Origin: Streptosporangiaceae bacterium
GTDB taxonomy: Bacteria; Actinomycetota; Actinomycetes; Streptosporangiales; Streptosporangiaceae
Assembly: GCA_025964695.1 (NCBI GenBank)
Contig: JAOPYK010000110.1
Coordinates: 1 to 64,000, forward strand
DNA length: 64,000 bases
Reading direction: 5' to 3'
The notes below the pieces were generated by a model, which made no database searches, was not told the origin of the DNA, and worked only from the letters and a program-made list of their open reading frames with translations. The stretch's first letter is position 1, and the number at the start of each line of letters is the position of its first letter. A program made the translations under genes and the position numbers. Of this stretch, positions 1-8,344 are shown piece after piece.

Positions 1-9
1 GCCGGGCGG

Positions 10-67
10 AAACGTGCCCGGGTCCCCAGCCCTCGCGGTGGCGAGCGGCTGGGACCCCGGCACGTTT
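10..67. terminator. Large hairpin, probable terminator
   Basis: Two arms of about 22 bases, starting AAACGTGCC and ending GGCACGTTT, flank a short GC-rich loop and pair almost completely. The hairpin lies just past the stop of the minus-strand gene ending at 90, so it probably terminates that gene and perhaps also a gene entering from the left. Confidence 0.7.
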
Positions 68-89
68 AATGCAGACCCCGTGGAATTCC

Positions 90-707
90 CTAGTCGAAGA
101 TCGGGGAGCGGGTGCGGCTGCGCTTGAGCTCGAAGAAGCCGTCCGTGCCCGCGACGAGCCGTACGCCGTCCCAGAGCTTGCCGGCCTCCTCGCCGCGCGG
201 GATCGGCGACACCACCGGGCCGAAGAAGGAGACGCCCTCGACGGCGATCACGGGTGTGCCCACGTCGTAACCGACCCGGTCCATGCCGTCGTGGTGGGAC
301 ACGCGCAGCAGCTCGTCGTACTCCTGGGAATCGGCCGCGCCGGCAAGCTCGGGGTCGAGGCCGGCCGCCTCGAGCGCGGCTTCGAACGTCTCGCGGGTTC
401 TGAGGGCCTTCTCGTGGTGGAACCGGTTGCCGAGTTCGGTGTAGAGCGGGCCGAGCACCTCCGGGCCGTACTTCTGCTCGGCGGCGATGCATACCCGCAC
501 CGGTCCCCAGCCCTCGGTCATCAGCTGGCGGTAGTTGTCCGGGAGATCGTCCTTGTCCCCGTTGAGCACGGACAGGCTCATGACGTGCCAGCGTGGCTCG
601 ATGGGCCGCACCTTCTCGACCTCATGGATCCAGCGCGAGGCTATCCAGGCCCACGGACAGATCGGGTCGAACCAGAAGTCCACCGGTGTACGGGTTTCCT
701 GCGTCAA
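90..707 (-). CDS. DsbA-family oxidoreductase, mycothiol-dependent nitroreductase (Rv2466c)-like
   Basis: A 205-residue protein with a thioredoxin/DsbA fold. It closely follows the Rv2466c family of mycobacteria (mycothiol-dependent reductase) over its whole length: DFWFDPICPW near the N-terminus, then HVMSLS, WGPVR, DVGTP and IPRGEEAGKLWD. The active-site motif is CPWA (residues 17-20) where the M. tuberculosis protein has CPWC, so the second cysteine is absent. The start is a TTG at 707 because AAGGAGG lies six bases upstream and homology begins there; a longer reading frame to 800 has no such support. It is divergent from pepN. It could act as a monothiol, mycothiol-dependent enzyme or an isomerase; the substrate is unknown. 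Confidence 0.85.
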   Translation of the reverse strand: MTQETRTPVDFWFDPICPWAWIASRWIHEVEKVRPIEPRWHVMSLSVLNGDKDDLPDNYRQLMTEGWGPVRVCIAAEQKYGPEVLGPLYTELGNRFHHEKALRTRETFEAALEAAGLDPELAGAADSQEYDELLRVSHHDGMDRVGYDVGTPVIAVEGVSFFGPVVSPIPRGEEAGKLWDGVRLVAGTDGFFELKRSRTRSPIFD

Positions 708-879
708 CGTAATCCTCCTTGAGCATGGACAATCCTTACGCCGGTCAACCATGGGGCATCCGCGGCCATTCCCGACCGGCGTTAAGGAACCTTCGGGCAC
801 GCCAGGTCGGCACGAAGGCCCGGTCGTTGATAGACATGGCGGAAAGCGTCTTGGCGAAAGCCGCCATCAAGGAGGGCAT

Positions 880-3456
880 GTGGCAGGCAACCTCACGCGC
901 GACGAGGCGCGGGAACGGGCACGGCTGTTCAGCGTCGAGTCGTACGAGGTGGATCTCGACCTGACCACGGGGGACGAGCGCTTCGGCTCGACCACGGTGA
1001 TCCGGTTCGGCTGCGCCGAGCCCGGCGCGGCGAGCTTCGTCGATCTGCACGGCGCGAAGGTGCGGGAGGTCACGCTCAACGGCGCGGCCCTCGACCCGGC
1101 GTCCTACGACGAGGCCAAGGGTCGCGTGCCGCTGCCCGGACTGGCCGCTGACAATGTGCTGACGGTCACCGCCGACTGCGCCTACTCGCGCTCCGGCGAG
1201 GGGCTGCACCGGTTCGTCGACCCCGTCGACCAGAGCGTCTATCTTTACACCCAGTTCGAGACCGCCGACGCGCACCGGATGTTCACCTGCTTCGATCAGC
1301 CCGATCTGAAGTCGACGTTCGCGCTGACGGTGACCGCTCCCGAAGGCTGGCAGGTCGTCTCCAACACCACGCCGTCGAACGACGACGGCGTGTGGACGTT
1401 CCCGGCCACCGAGAAGATGTCGACCTACATCACCGCGCTGATCGCCGGGCCCTACCACGTCGAGCGTGACGAGTACACCGGCCCGAACGGCACGATCCCG
1501 ATGGGCGTCTACTGCCGGGCCTCGCTGGCCGAGCACCTCGACGCAGACGCCATCTTCGAGGTCTCCAAGCAGGGCTTCGAGTACTTCGAGCGGGTCTTCG
1601 ACCAGCCGTACCCGTTCGGCAAGTACGACCAGCTGTTCGTGCCCGAGTTCAACGCGGGCGCGATGGAGAACGCGGGCGCCGTCACCTTCCTGGAGGACTA
1701 CGTCTTCCGGTCGCGGGTGACCGACGCGGCCTACGAGCGCCGGGCCGAGACGATCCTGCACGAGATGGCGCATATGTGGTTCGGTGATCTGGTCACCATG
1801 CGCTGGTGGGACGACCTGTGGCTGAACGAGTCGTTCGCCACCTACATGAGCGTGCTGTGCCAGTCCGAGGCCACCAAGTGGACCGGCTCGTGGACGACGT
1901 TCGCCAACCTGATGAAGGCGTGGGCCTACCGGCAGGACCAGCTGCCCTCGACCCATCCGATCTCCGCGGACATCCCCGACATCCGAGCGGTCGAGGTGAA
2001 CTTCGACGGCATCACCTACGCCAAGGGCGCCAGCGTGCTCAAGCAGCTGGTGGCCTATGTGGGCCGGGACAACTTCCTCGAAGGGGTGCGCCGCTACTTC
2101 CAGCGGCACGCCTGGGGCAACACGGTGCTGGCCGACCTCCTCGACGCGCTGGAGGAGACCTCGGGCCGTGACCTCACGTCCTGGTCGAAGGAGTGGCTGG
2201 AGACGGCCGGGGTCAACACGCTGCGCCCGGCCTACGAGGTGGACGACGCGGGGAACTTCACCGCCTTTTCGATCCTGCAGGAGGCGCCGGTGGAGCACCC
2301 GACGCTGCGCTCGCACCGGGTAGCCGTGGGCCTCTACGACCGCACGGACGAGGGCATCGTCCGGCGGAGCAGCCTGGAGCTGGACGTCACCGGCGCCCGC
2401 ACCGAGGTGCCCGAGCTGGTCGGCGAACGCCGTCCCGAGCTGGTGCTGGTCAACGACGAGGACCTCGCCTACGCCAAGATCCGGCTGGACGACCACTCGC
2501 TGCAGACGCTCACAGGCGTGAGCGTGGGGGGCACCGGGGCTTCGTCCCCCCTGCCGGCGCAAGGCGGTATCGGTGACGTCCGGGAGGGCCTGCCGCGCGC
2601 GCTGTGCTGGTCGGCGGCCTGGGACATGACCCGGGACGCCGAGATGGCGACGCGCGACTACGTACGGCTGCTGCTGTCGGGGATCCGCGGCGTCACCGAC
2701 GTCTCGGTCGCCCAGACCCTGCTCCGGCAGGCCCGGCTGGCCGTCACGCAGTACGCCGCGCCGGACTGGCGGTCCCAAGGCCTGGGGTTGATGGCCGACG
2801 AGCTGTACACCCTGCTGACCGAGGCCGAGGCCGGCTCGGATTGGCAGCTGACCTACACCCAGGCCTTCCTCGCCTTGGCCGTCTCCGCGGAACATCTGGC
2901 GTTCGTCCAGGGGCTGCTGGACGGTTCAGTGACCCTGGACGGGCTGAAGGTCGACGACGAACTGCGCTGGTCCATGCTTCACCGGCTGGTGGCCCGCGGC
3001 GCCGCGGGCCCGGACCAGATCGCCGCCGAGCTGGAACGGGACCCGACGGCGGCGGGCGAGCGGCACGCCGCCTCCTGCCGGGCCGCGATCCCGACCGCGG
3101 ACGCCAAGGCCGCCGCGTGGGCCGCCATCATCGCCGGGGAACTGCCGAACGCGGTGTTCCGGGCCACATTGGGCGGGTTCGTGGAGCCGGAGCAGGTCGA
3201 GCTCCTCGAGCCGTACGCGGAGAGGTACTTCACCGAGGTCGGCCGCATCTGGTCCGAATGGAGCAGTGACATGGCGCAGACCTTCGCCCAGGGCGCGTAC
3301 CCGTCGCTGGTGATCTCACCGGACACCGTGACGCGGACCGACGCCTACCTGGCGGAGCAGCAGCCGGAGCCGGCTCTCGCCCGGCTGCTGGCCGAAGGCC
3401 GCGACGGCGTCTCCCGGGCACTGCGTGCTCAGGCCAAGGACGCCGCCTCGGCCTGA
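880..3456 (+). CDS. pepN: Aminopeptidase N (M1 family zinc metallopeptidase)
   Basis: 858 residues, the usual length for actinobacterial PepN. The enzyme removes N-terminal amino acids from peptides in the cytoplasm. The N-terminal saddle domain is followed by the exopeptidase motif GAMENAG near residue 259 and the zinc site HEMAH near residue 294, with the third zinc ligand in NESFA about 20 residues on. The remaining half is the helical ERAP1-C-like domain. The GTG start at 880 follows AAGGAGGG and gives the family N-terminus GNLTRDEA; an open frame upstream to 535 is not supported. A hairpin follows the stop, so it is probably monocistronic. Confidence 0.96.
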   Translation: MAGNLTRDEARERARLFSVESYEVDLDLTTGDERFGSTTVIRFGCAEPGAASFVDLHGAKVREVTLNGAALDPASYDEAKGRVPLPGLAADNVLTVTADCAYSRSGEGLHRFVDPVDQSVYLYTQFETADAHRMFTCFDQPDLKSTFALTVTAPEGWQVVSNTTPSNDDGVWTFPATEKMSTYITALIAGPYHVERDEYTGPNGTIPMGVYCRASLAEHLDADAIFEVSKQGFEYFERVFDQPYPFGKYDQLFVPEFNAGAMENAGAVTFLEDYVFRSRVTDAAYERRAETILHEMAHMWFGDLVTMRWWDDLWLNESFATYMSVLCQSEATKWTGSWTTFANLMKAWAYRQDQLPSTHPISADIPDIRAVEVNFDGITYAKGASVLKQLVAYVGRDNFLEGVRRYFQRHAWGNTVLADLLDALEETSGRDLTSWSKEWLETAGVNTLRPAYEVDDAGNFTAFSILQEAPVEHPTLRSHRVAVGLYDRTDEGIVRRSSLELDVTGARTEVPELVGERRPELVLVNDEDLAYAKIRLDDHSLQTLTGVSVGGTGASSPLPAQGGIGDVREGLPRALCWSAAWDMTRDAEMATRDYVRLLLSGIRGVTDVSVAQTLLRQARLAVTQYAAPDWRSQGLGLMADELYTLLTEAEAGSDWQLTYTQAFLALAVSAEHLAFVQGLLDGSVTLDGLKVDDELRWSMLHRLVARGAAGPDQIAAELERDPTAAGERHAASCRAAIPTADAKAAAWAAIIAGELPNAVFRATLGGFVEPEQVELLEPYAERYFTEVGRIWSEWSSDMAQTFAQGAYPSLVISPDTVTRTDAYLAEQQPEPALARLLAEGRDGVSRALRAQAKDAASA

Positions 3457-3471
3457 GACGGCACCGCTGGG

Positions 3472-3505
3472 ACGCCCTGACCGCGCAACCGCACCGTCAG
3501 GGCGT
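3472..3505 (+). terminator. Terminator after pepN
   Basis: A perfect 10-base inverted repeat (ACGCCCTGAC and its complement) with a 14-base loop starts 16 bases after the pepN stop. A second GC-rich hairpin and a short T run (about 3510-3543) follow. Confidence 0.7.
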
Positions 3506-3580
3506 ACCGCGGCCCGGCCCGCCCCGGCCGGGCGGTGGTTTTCCGTATCCGGGCACCCGTCCGCGTGCAACATTGACGGG

Positions 3581-4597
3581 ATGGAAACGCCTCGCGAGGT
3601 TCTGATCGCCCTGGCGCGCCGGTACGCCTTCGGTGACGTGGCCGCACTGGCCTCCCAGGGGCTGGTGCCCGACCATGCCGCCCCGGGCATCGAGGCACTG
3701 TGCTCCTTCGGCCAGCGGGTCCTGGATCTGGACGCCGAGGACTTCGGGATGCCCGAGACCGTCGGGGACTCCAGCGCGATCCCGCGCCGGCTCATGAACC
3801 GCTCCCGGGCCAGCCGGATGCCGCAGACCCCCCGCGAGCAGCCCCGCGGCGCGCTGCTGACCCTGCGGCCCGCCTACGCACTGCTGCTGGAGGTCATCGA
3901 GATCCGCTGGCGGCGACACGACCTGGCCGCGCTGGTCGCCGCGGTGCACATCGCCGGCGAGTACCTGCCGTTGCTCGCCTGGGAATCGGTCCTGGGCCAC
4001 GCCGCCGACCCCGCGCTGCTGGGCACCTCGGTGGGCGGCCCCGGCAGCCGGTTCGGGATCGCGCCGGCCCCCGGAGAACCGCGCGTCTGTCACCACACCC
4101 GGTCCGAGCGGTCGGCCGCCGACCGCGTCCTGCGGGTGGCGGCGGAGTCACCCGATGGCTGGCGTTCCTACCTGGACCGCCAGCACAGCACCGTCTCGGC
4201 GGCGCTGGGCGCCTGCGCCGCCGAATGCCGTACGCCGTGCTCGGCCGTGACCCGGCTGGCCGAGGACGTACGCGCCGGGCTGGCCGGGCGCTGCAGGCTG
4301 GCCCTGGAGTTCACCGGAGGGGTGCTGGTACGGCTGCGCCACGCGGCCCCGGTCGGGCACGGGTTCGGGGTGCCGTCGCGCGAGGAGGTGCTGGACGCCT
4401 GGGCCCGCACCCGGACCTCACTCGGGCACCGGGAACCCGGCCGCTCCGCGCTGGCCGGCGCGGACGGCGACACCTATCCGCTGCCCGGCCTGCCCGCCCT
4501 GTTCTCCGCCATCGCCGGCGCCGAGATCACCCCCGACACCCTGCTGTACGACGTCGCCGCACATGTCGCCGGGCTGCTCGACCAGATCCCCGCCTGA
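3581..4597 (+). CDS. Hypothetical protein, 338 aa
   Basis: Not recognised. The reading frame has strong actinobacterial codon bias and an ATG preceded by GACGGG. The 338-residue protein is soluble, rich in Ala/Arg/Leu, with no signal peptide or membrane segment. A cysteine pair sits mid-protein (ECRTPC), and several helical leucine-rich stretches (ALLLEVIEIRWR, LAALVAAVHIAGEYLP) suggest an all-alpha fold. It lies downstream of pepN, separated by a hairpin, and its end is 25 bases from the convergent malQ stop. No function is proposed. Confidence 0.7.
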   Translation: METPREVLIALARRYAFGDVAALASQGLVPDHAAPGIEALCSFGQRVLDLDAEDFGMPETVGDSSAIPRRLMNRSRASRMPQTPREQPRGALLTLRPAYALLLEVIEIRWRRHDLAALVAAVHIAGEYLPLLAWESVLGHAADPALLGTSVGGPGSRFGIAPAPGEPRVCHHTRSERSAADRVLRVAAESPDGWRSYLDRQHSTVSAALGACAAECRTPCSAVTRLAEDVRAGLAGRCRLALEFTGGVLVRLRHAAPVGHGFGVPSREEVLDAWARTRTSLGHREPGRSALAGADGDTYPLPGLPALFSAIAGAEITPDTLLYDVAAHVAGLLDQIPA

Positions 4598-4622
4598 GCA
4601 CCGTGGACCCCGGGATCGGAGG

Positions 4623-6875
4623 TCACTCGGCCTTCGCTCCCAGCCCTTCCCGGAGAGCGGCGACTGTGGCCCGGACCTGGGGATCGGCGATCACATCCTC
4701 GACCAGCACCGGACGGCCCTGGGAGTCGGCCAGCGGCACCCGCCAGTTGGGGTACTCGTCGCTGGTACCGGGCTGGTTCTGGGTGCGCCGCTCCCCTACC
4801 GCGTCGGCCAGCGACACTCCCAGCAGCAGCGCCGGCGTCCGCGCCAGGAAGCCGTGCAGCGCCGCCACCACGTCACGTTCCATCTCGCGCCGGCGCGACC
4901 TCGCGTCCACTCCTCCATCTCCTCCGTCGTCCTGTGCCCGATCGTCGATCGACTGCAGGATCTCAGCGGGCTCGTGGGTGAGGAGGTCCAGCTCGTGCAG
5001 GAGGCGGAGCCATTCCGACAGCTGACGATGGTGATCGGCAAGTTCGGTGGCCGGCGGACGGGTGAGCAGGCCCAGCCGCTCGCGCAACTCGACATGGTCT
5101 CCGTGCAGGTGCCCGGTGACCGGTGGCATGTCGTGGGTGCCGACGGTGGCCAGGGAGAGCGGCCGCCACTTCTCCGGCCGCCGGGGTTCCCCCTTCTCGT
5201 CCCGCTCGAACCACAGCAGCGAGGTGCCGAGGATGTTCCGCTCGGCCAGGTCGATCCGTACCTCCGGCTCCACGGTGCCGAGGTCCTCGCCCACGATGAG
5301 CGCCCCGGCCCGGTGCGCCTCGTAGGTCAGCACGCTCAGGATGGTGGACCGGTGATAGCCGACGTAGGTGCCCTCGTCCGGCGACTGCCCCTCCGGGACC
5401 CACCACAGCCGAGAGACCTGCATGGCGTGGTCGAGCCGGAGTCCGCCCGCGTGCCGCAGCGCGTACTCCAGCTGGCCGCGCAACGGCGCGTAGGCCTCGG
5501 CGGCGAGGCGGCCGGGATGCCAGGGCGGCTGGCCCCAGCCCTGACCGCGCTGGTTGAACTCGTCCGGCGGAGCGCCGACCGTCATCCCCGGTGCGAACAG
5601 CCGCTGGTACGTCCAGGCGTCCGCGCCACCGGGATGCACGCCCACCGCGAGGTCGTGCACCACGCCGATCGGCATGCCCGCCGCCCGCGCGCCGCGCTGG
5701 GCGGCCGCGAGCTGCTCGTCGAGCAGCCACTGAAGCCAGCTGTGGAAGTCGACGCGCCGTGCCAGCCGGTCGCGTTGCGCGGCGACGGCCGGCCCGTCGG
5801 CGTCGTGCAGCTCGGCCGGCCAGTGGCGCCAGTCGGCACCCAGCTCCTCGGCCAGCGCGCACCAGGTGGCGAAGGAGGTGAGCGCCGCGCCCTCGCGGGC
5901 CCGGTAGGCGTCGTAGGCCGCCTGCGGCCGGCGGACCGCTCTGTCGTACAGCAGTTCCAGCGCCGGGCGCTTCCCCGCCCACACCGCGTCCCGGTCCAGT
6001 TCCTGGAGCGTACGGTCGCGGGCCTTGAGCGGGGCGGCCAGCGCGGAGATCAGCTCACGGTCGGCCGGGTCGAGTTCGGCGTACCCGGGTACGTCCTCGA
6101 CCCGTACGTAGAGCGGGCTGGTGAACCGCCGGCTCATGGGCAGGTAGGGGGAGGGCGAGATCGGCGACACCGGCTCGCCCGCGTGCAGCGGATTGACGAG
6201 CACGAACCCGGCGCCCAGCTCCCGTGCGCTCCATTCGGCGAGCTCGGTCAGGTCCCGCAGATCGCCCAGGCCCCACGAGCCCCGCGACCGCAGGGAGTAG
6301 AGCTGTGCCATGAAGCCCCATGCCCGGTGGTCGGGGGGCGTGAGCGCCGCCGGGGTCACCAGAAGCGCCGCGCTCTCCCGCCGGCCACCCTGCTCGACCT
6401 GGATCCGGTGCCAGCCGAGCGGCGTCTCGGCCGGCAACCTGAAGACCCGCGTCAACCGGCTCCGGGAGGGGTCATGACCCCAGGCGACCACCGGGGTCTC
6501 GGGGCGCAACGCGACGCTCCCACCGAGGTGCGGGTCGAGCTCGACCATCACCTCGGTGGGAGCGTCGGCGTTCACCGGGATCCAGATCTCGTCGGTCCGG
6601 GTCGTCATCCGGGCGGTGAAGGTCTCCGCCGGGACGCCGCCGGTCCGGCAGACCACGACCGGTGGCAACAGGCGGGTCCGGTTCTCCGCGTCGAGCCGGT
6701 CGAGCTCGTGCCGTACCGCGGCGGGCGAGGAGCCTTCCACGCCCAGCGCGGCCAGGACGGCGACGAGCGTCCCCGGGGAGACCGCCCGGTGCTCTCCCCG
6801 CCAGTCGGTGAACCCGGTCGCGACATCGTAGGCCCGGGCCAGCCGGGCAAGATTCTGGTCGGTCACACCCTCCAC
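4623..6875 (-). CDS. malQ: 4-alpha-glucanotransferase (amylomaltase, GH77)
   Basis: 750 residues. It transfers alpha-1,4-glucan segments between malto-oligosaccharides in cytoplasmic glycogen and maltodextrin metabolism. Catalytic signatures are present: nucleophile Asp in RLDHAM (about residue 479), acid/base Glu in VGEDLGT (about 528) and the third Asp in GTHDMP (about 581). The N-terminal 150-200 residues form the extra beta-rich domain typical of actinobacterial MalQ. The ATG at 6875 has no strong ribosome binding site; a GTG three codons downstream is an alternative. It is convergent with the gene ending at 4597 and monocistronic. Confidence 0.95.
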   Translation of the reverse strand: MEGVTDQNLARLARAYDVATGFTDWRGEHRAVSPGTLVAVLAALGVEGSSPAAVRHELDRLDAENRTRLLPPVVVCRTGGVPAETFTARMTTRTDEIWIPVNADAPTEVMVELDPHLGGSVALRPETPVVAWGHDPSRSRLTRVFRLPAETPLGWHRIQVEQGGRRESAALLVTPAALTPPDHRAWGFMAQLYSLRSRGSWGLGDLRDLTELAEWSARELGAGFVLVNPLHAGEPVSPISPSPYLPMSRRFTSPLYVRVEDVPGYAELDPADRELISALAAPLKARDRTLQELDRDAVWAGKRPALELLYDRAVRRPQAAYDAYRAREGAALTSFATWCALAEELGADWRHWPAELHDADGPAVAAQRDRLARRVDFHSWLQWLLDEQLAAAQRGARAAGMPIGVVHDLAVGVHPGGADAWTYQRLFAPGMTVGAPPDEFNQRGQGWGQPPWHPGRLAAEAYAPLRGQLEYALRHAGGLRLDHAMQVSRLWWVPEGQSPDEGTYVGYHRSTILSVLTYEAHRAGALIVGEDLGTVEPEVRIDLAERNILGTSLLWFERDEKGEPRRPEKWRPLSLATVGTHDMPPVTGHLHGDHVELRERLGLLTRPPATELADHHRQLSEWLRLLHELDLLTHEPAEILQSIDDRAQDDGGDGGVDARSRRREMERDVVAALHGFLARTPALLLGVSLADAVGERRTQNQPGTSDEYPNWRVPLADSQGRPVLVEDVIADPQVRATVAALREGLGAKAE

Positions 6876-7197
6876 GATGCCCCAGCGGAACGGCCGATAA
6901 CTGCAAGATCACCCTCATCGGGCAGTTATCCGATTTTCGGCTTTCCGGCAGCTCTGAACAGGGGTGTCACCTGGCCGAACGACAAAAGGACCCGACAACA
7001 GGATGAAGACGGCATGAGATGGGCATGCCTCAGGAGATGGGTTGGAACAAGGCCTACCCGCCGTCGGTGCCGCTGAATCGCCATGCGATGGCGACAAAAG
7101 TATCGACCTGGAACTACTAGGCGGAGCAAGACACAATAGTTACTCTGTGCAAGAAGATCATGCATCCAGCGGCGAAAAGCAGTACGGAGCGTGACTA
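6876..7197. other. Divergent intergenic region, malQ / NERD gene
   Basis: 322 bases of lower GC content than the flanks. It must hold promoters for malQ (leftward) and the NERD gene (rightward). A CACAAT at 7130-7135 is a possible -10 for the rightward gene, but no convincing -35 was found. A 15-codon frame (7147-7194) lacks a ribosome binding site and is not called. Confidence 0.4.
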
Positions 7198-8031
7198 ATG
7201 GCGATCACCAATCGTGGCTCGACACAGCACATCAGGCAGGAGTCGGCGCGAGGACAGCCCGCACCCACCGACCAGGACCGCCCGCAGCGGAGCCCGTTCT
7301 CCGACCCGGGGCCGTCCCAGCCCCCGGCCCAGTCCACCGGTGACCTGATGGCCAATCCGGTGGTCCGCCGGTGGGCCCTGCGGATCGGCGTCGCCGTGGT
7401 CATCGGGGTGCTGTTCGCGTTCGTCTTCGACATCCGCGTCGGCTTCACCGTCGCGGTGCTGGCCGCCATCGCCGACACCATCCGGCGGGCCCGGATGAAC
7501 TCCACCGTGGAGGCCTGGCAGAACGCGTCGGCGGCCGAGCGCAAGACCGAACGGCAGCTGCGCGGGCTGGCGAAGAGCGGCTACCAGGTCCTGCATGCCC
7601 GCGCGGTGCCGCGGGACGACGAGGGCGTCAGCGACGGCCGGATCGACCATCTGGTGATCGGCCCGAGTGGCGTGTACGCCATCGACTCCGAGAAGTGGGA
7701 CAAGCGCCTGCCGGTCCGGACGCTCTCGCATCGCAAGCTCTTCCACGGTCCGGTCAACAAGAAGGACAGGCTGGACGAGGCGCGGTGGGAGGCGGACCAG
7801 GCCAGCAGGATCATCAGTGCCCAGGTCGGCTTCGAGGTGCCGGTGCAGCCGTCGGTGGCGATCTATGGCCCCGCGATCCCCTGGAAGGTCATGCGGGTGC
7901 GGGACGTCGACGTCTACTCGGGCGGCCGGGCGAAGTCCTACCTGCGGCGCCGGTCGACGATCCTGACCGACACCGACGTCGAACGGATCACCAGGGCCGC
8001 GGAGCAGTCTCTGCCGCCCGCCTACCGATAG
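7198..8031 (+). CDS. NERD domain membrane protein
   Basis: 277 residues. A Pro/Ser-rich N-terminus (1-50) is followed by two closely spaced membrane segments (about 58-95) and then a NERD (nuclease-related) domain. The domain core is the [18 protein letters not shown] stretch near residue 150, with the D...D/E-x-K pattern of the restriction-endonuclease-like fold. NERD proteins are proposed nucleases, but few have been tested. The domain probably faces the cytoplasm. It stands alone, between malQ and ilvD, with hairpins downstream. An internal ATG at residue 50 could give a shorter form. Confidence 0.85.
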   Translation: MAITNRGSTQHIRQESARGQPAPTDQDRPQRSPFSDPGPSQPPAQSTGDLMANPVVRRWALRIGVAVVIGVLFAFVFDIRVGFTVAVLAAIADTIRRARMNSTVEAWQNASAAERKTERQLRGLAKSGYQVLHARAVPRDDEGVSDGRIDHLVIGPSGVYAIDSEKWDKRLPVRTLSHRKLFHGPVNKKDRLDEARWEADQASRIISAQVGFEVPVQPSVAIYGPAIPWKVMRVRDVDVYSGGRAKSYLRRRSTILTDTDVERITRAAEQSLPPAYR

Positions 8032-8073
8032 GAGTGACCGGCTAGCGCTCAACGACGAGCCCCCCAGACCGGT

Positions 8074-8131
8074 GCTCTCCCGCGCGCGGGAGAGCAGGCC
8101 GCGGAGGGCACCCCTGGTCACCGGGGGTGCC
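8074..8131 (+). terminator. Two hairpins, terminator after the NERD gene
   Basis: The first hairpin (8074-8095) is a self-complementary stem, GCTCTCCC with its mate around GCGCGC. The second (8107-8131) pairs GGCACCCC with GGGGTGCC and is followed within 10 bases by CTCTTTTGC. Together they probably terminate the NERD transcript before ilvD. Confidence 0.65.
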
Positions 8132-8137
8132 CCACTC

Positions 8138-8195
8138 CTCTTTTGCTTCCCCGGGCGCCGGATCAGCTCTTTTGCTTCCCCGGGCGCCGGATCAG
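8138..8195. repeat. 29-bp perfect tandem duplication
   Basis: The 29-base unit running from CTCTTTTGC to GCCGGATCAG occurs twice head to tail (8138-8166 and 8167-8195) without mismatch. It lies between the NERD terminator and ilvD. The junction after unit two forms a small GGATC/GATCC hairpin. It looks like a recent local duplication rather than a mobile element end. Confidence 0.95.
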
Positions 8196-8344
8196 CGATC
8201 CGGCGTTCTCGCCGTCCGGGCGCCGTGCCGGAGATCGTCGTCCAGGGCGGCCGGGGGGTGTCCGGGGGCGTCGGGGTCCGGAGAGCCGGTGCGGGGTCGT
8301 ACGATCGAGGGCACAGCATTGTCAGGTCGAAAGAGTGGTCCCTT

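Noticed and set aside
745-2895. Long open frame on the minus strand
   Set aside because: It is the antisense of pepN, produced by high GC at third positions; its protein is Arg/Gly/Val-rich with no family features.
4563-7076. 837-codon plus-strand frame
   Set aside because: Antisense of malQ, whose catalytic motifs are intact on the other strand.
7147-7194. 15-codon frame before the NERD gene as a leader peptide
   Set aside because: No ribosome binding site and no regulatory codon run or attenuator structure.
8138-8195. 29-bp repeat considered as a CRISPR or insertion sequence end
   Set aside because: The two copies are head to tail without a spacer, and no transposase is near.
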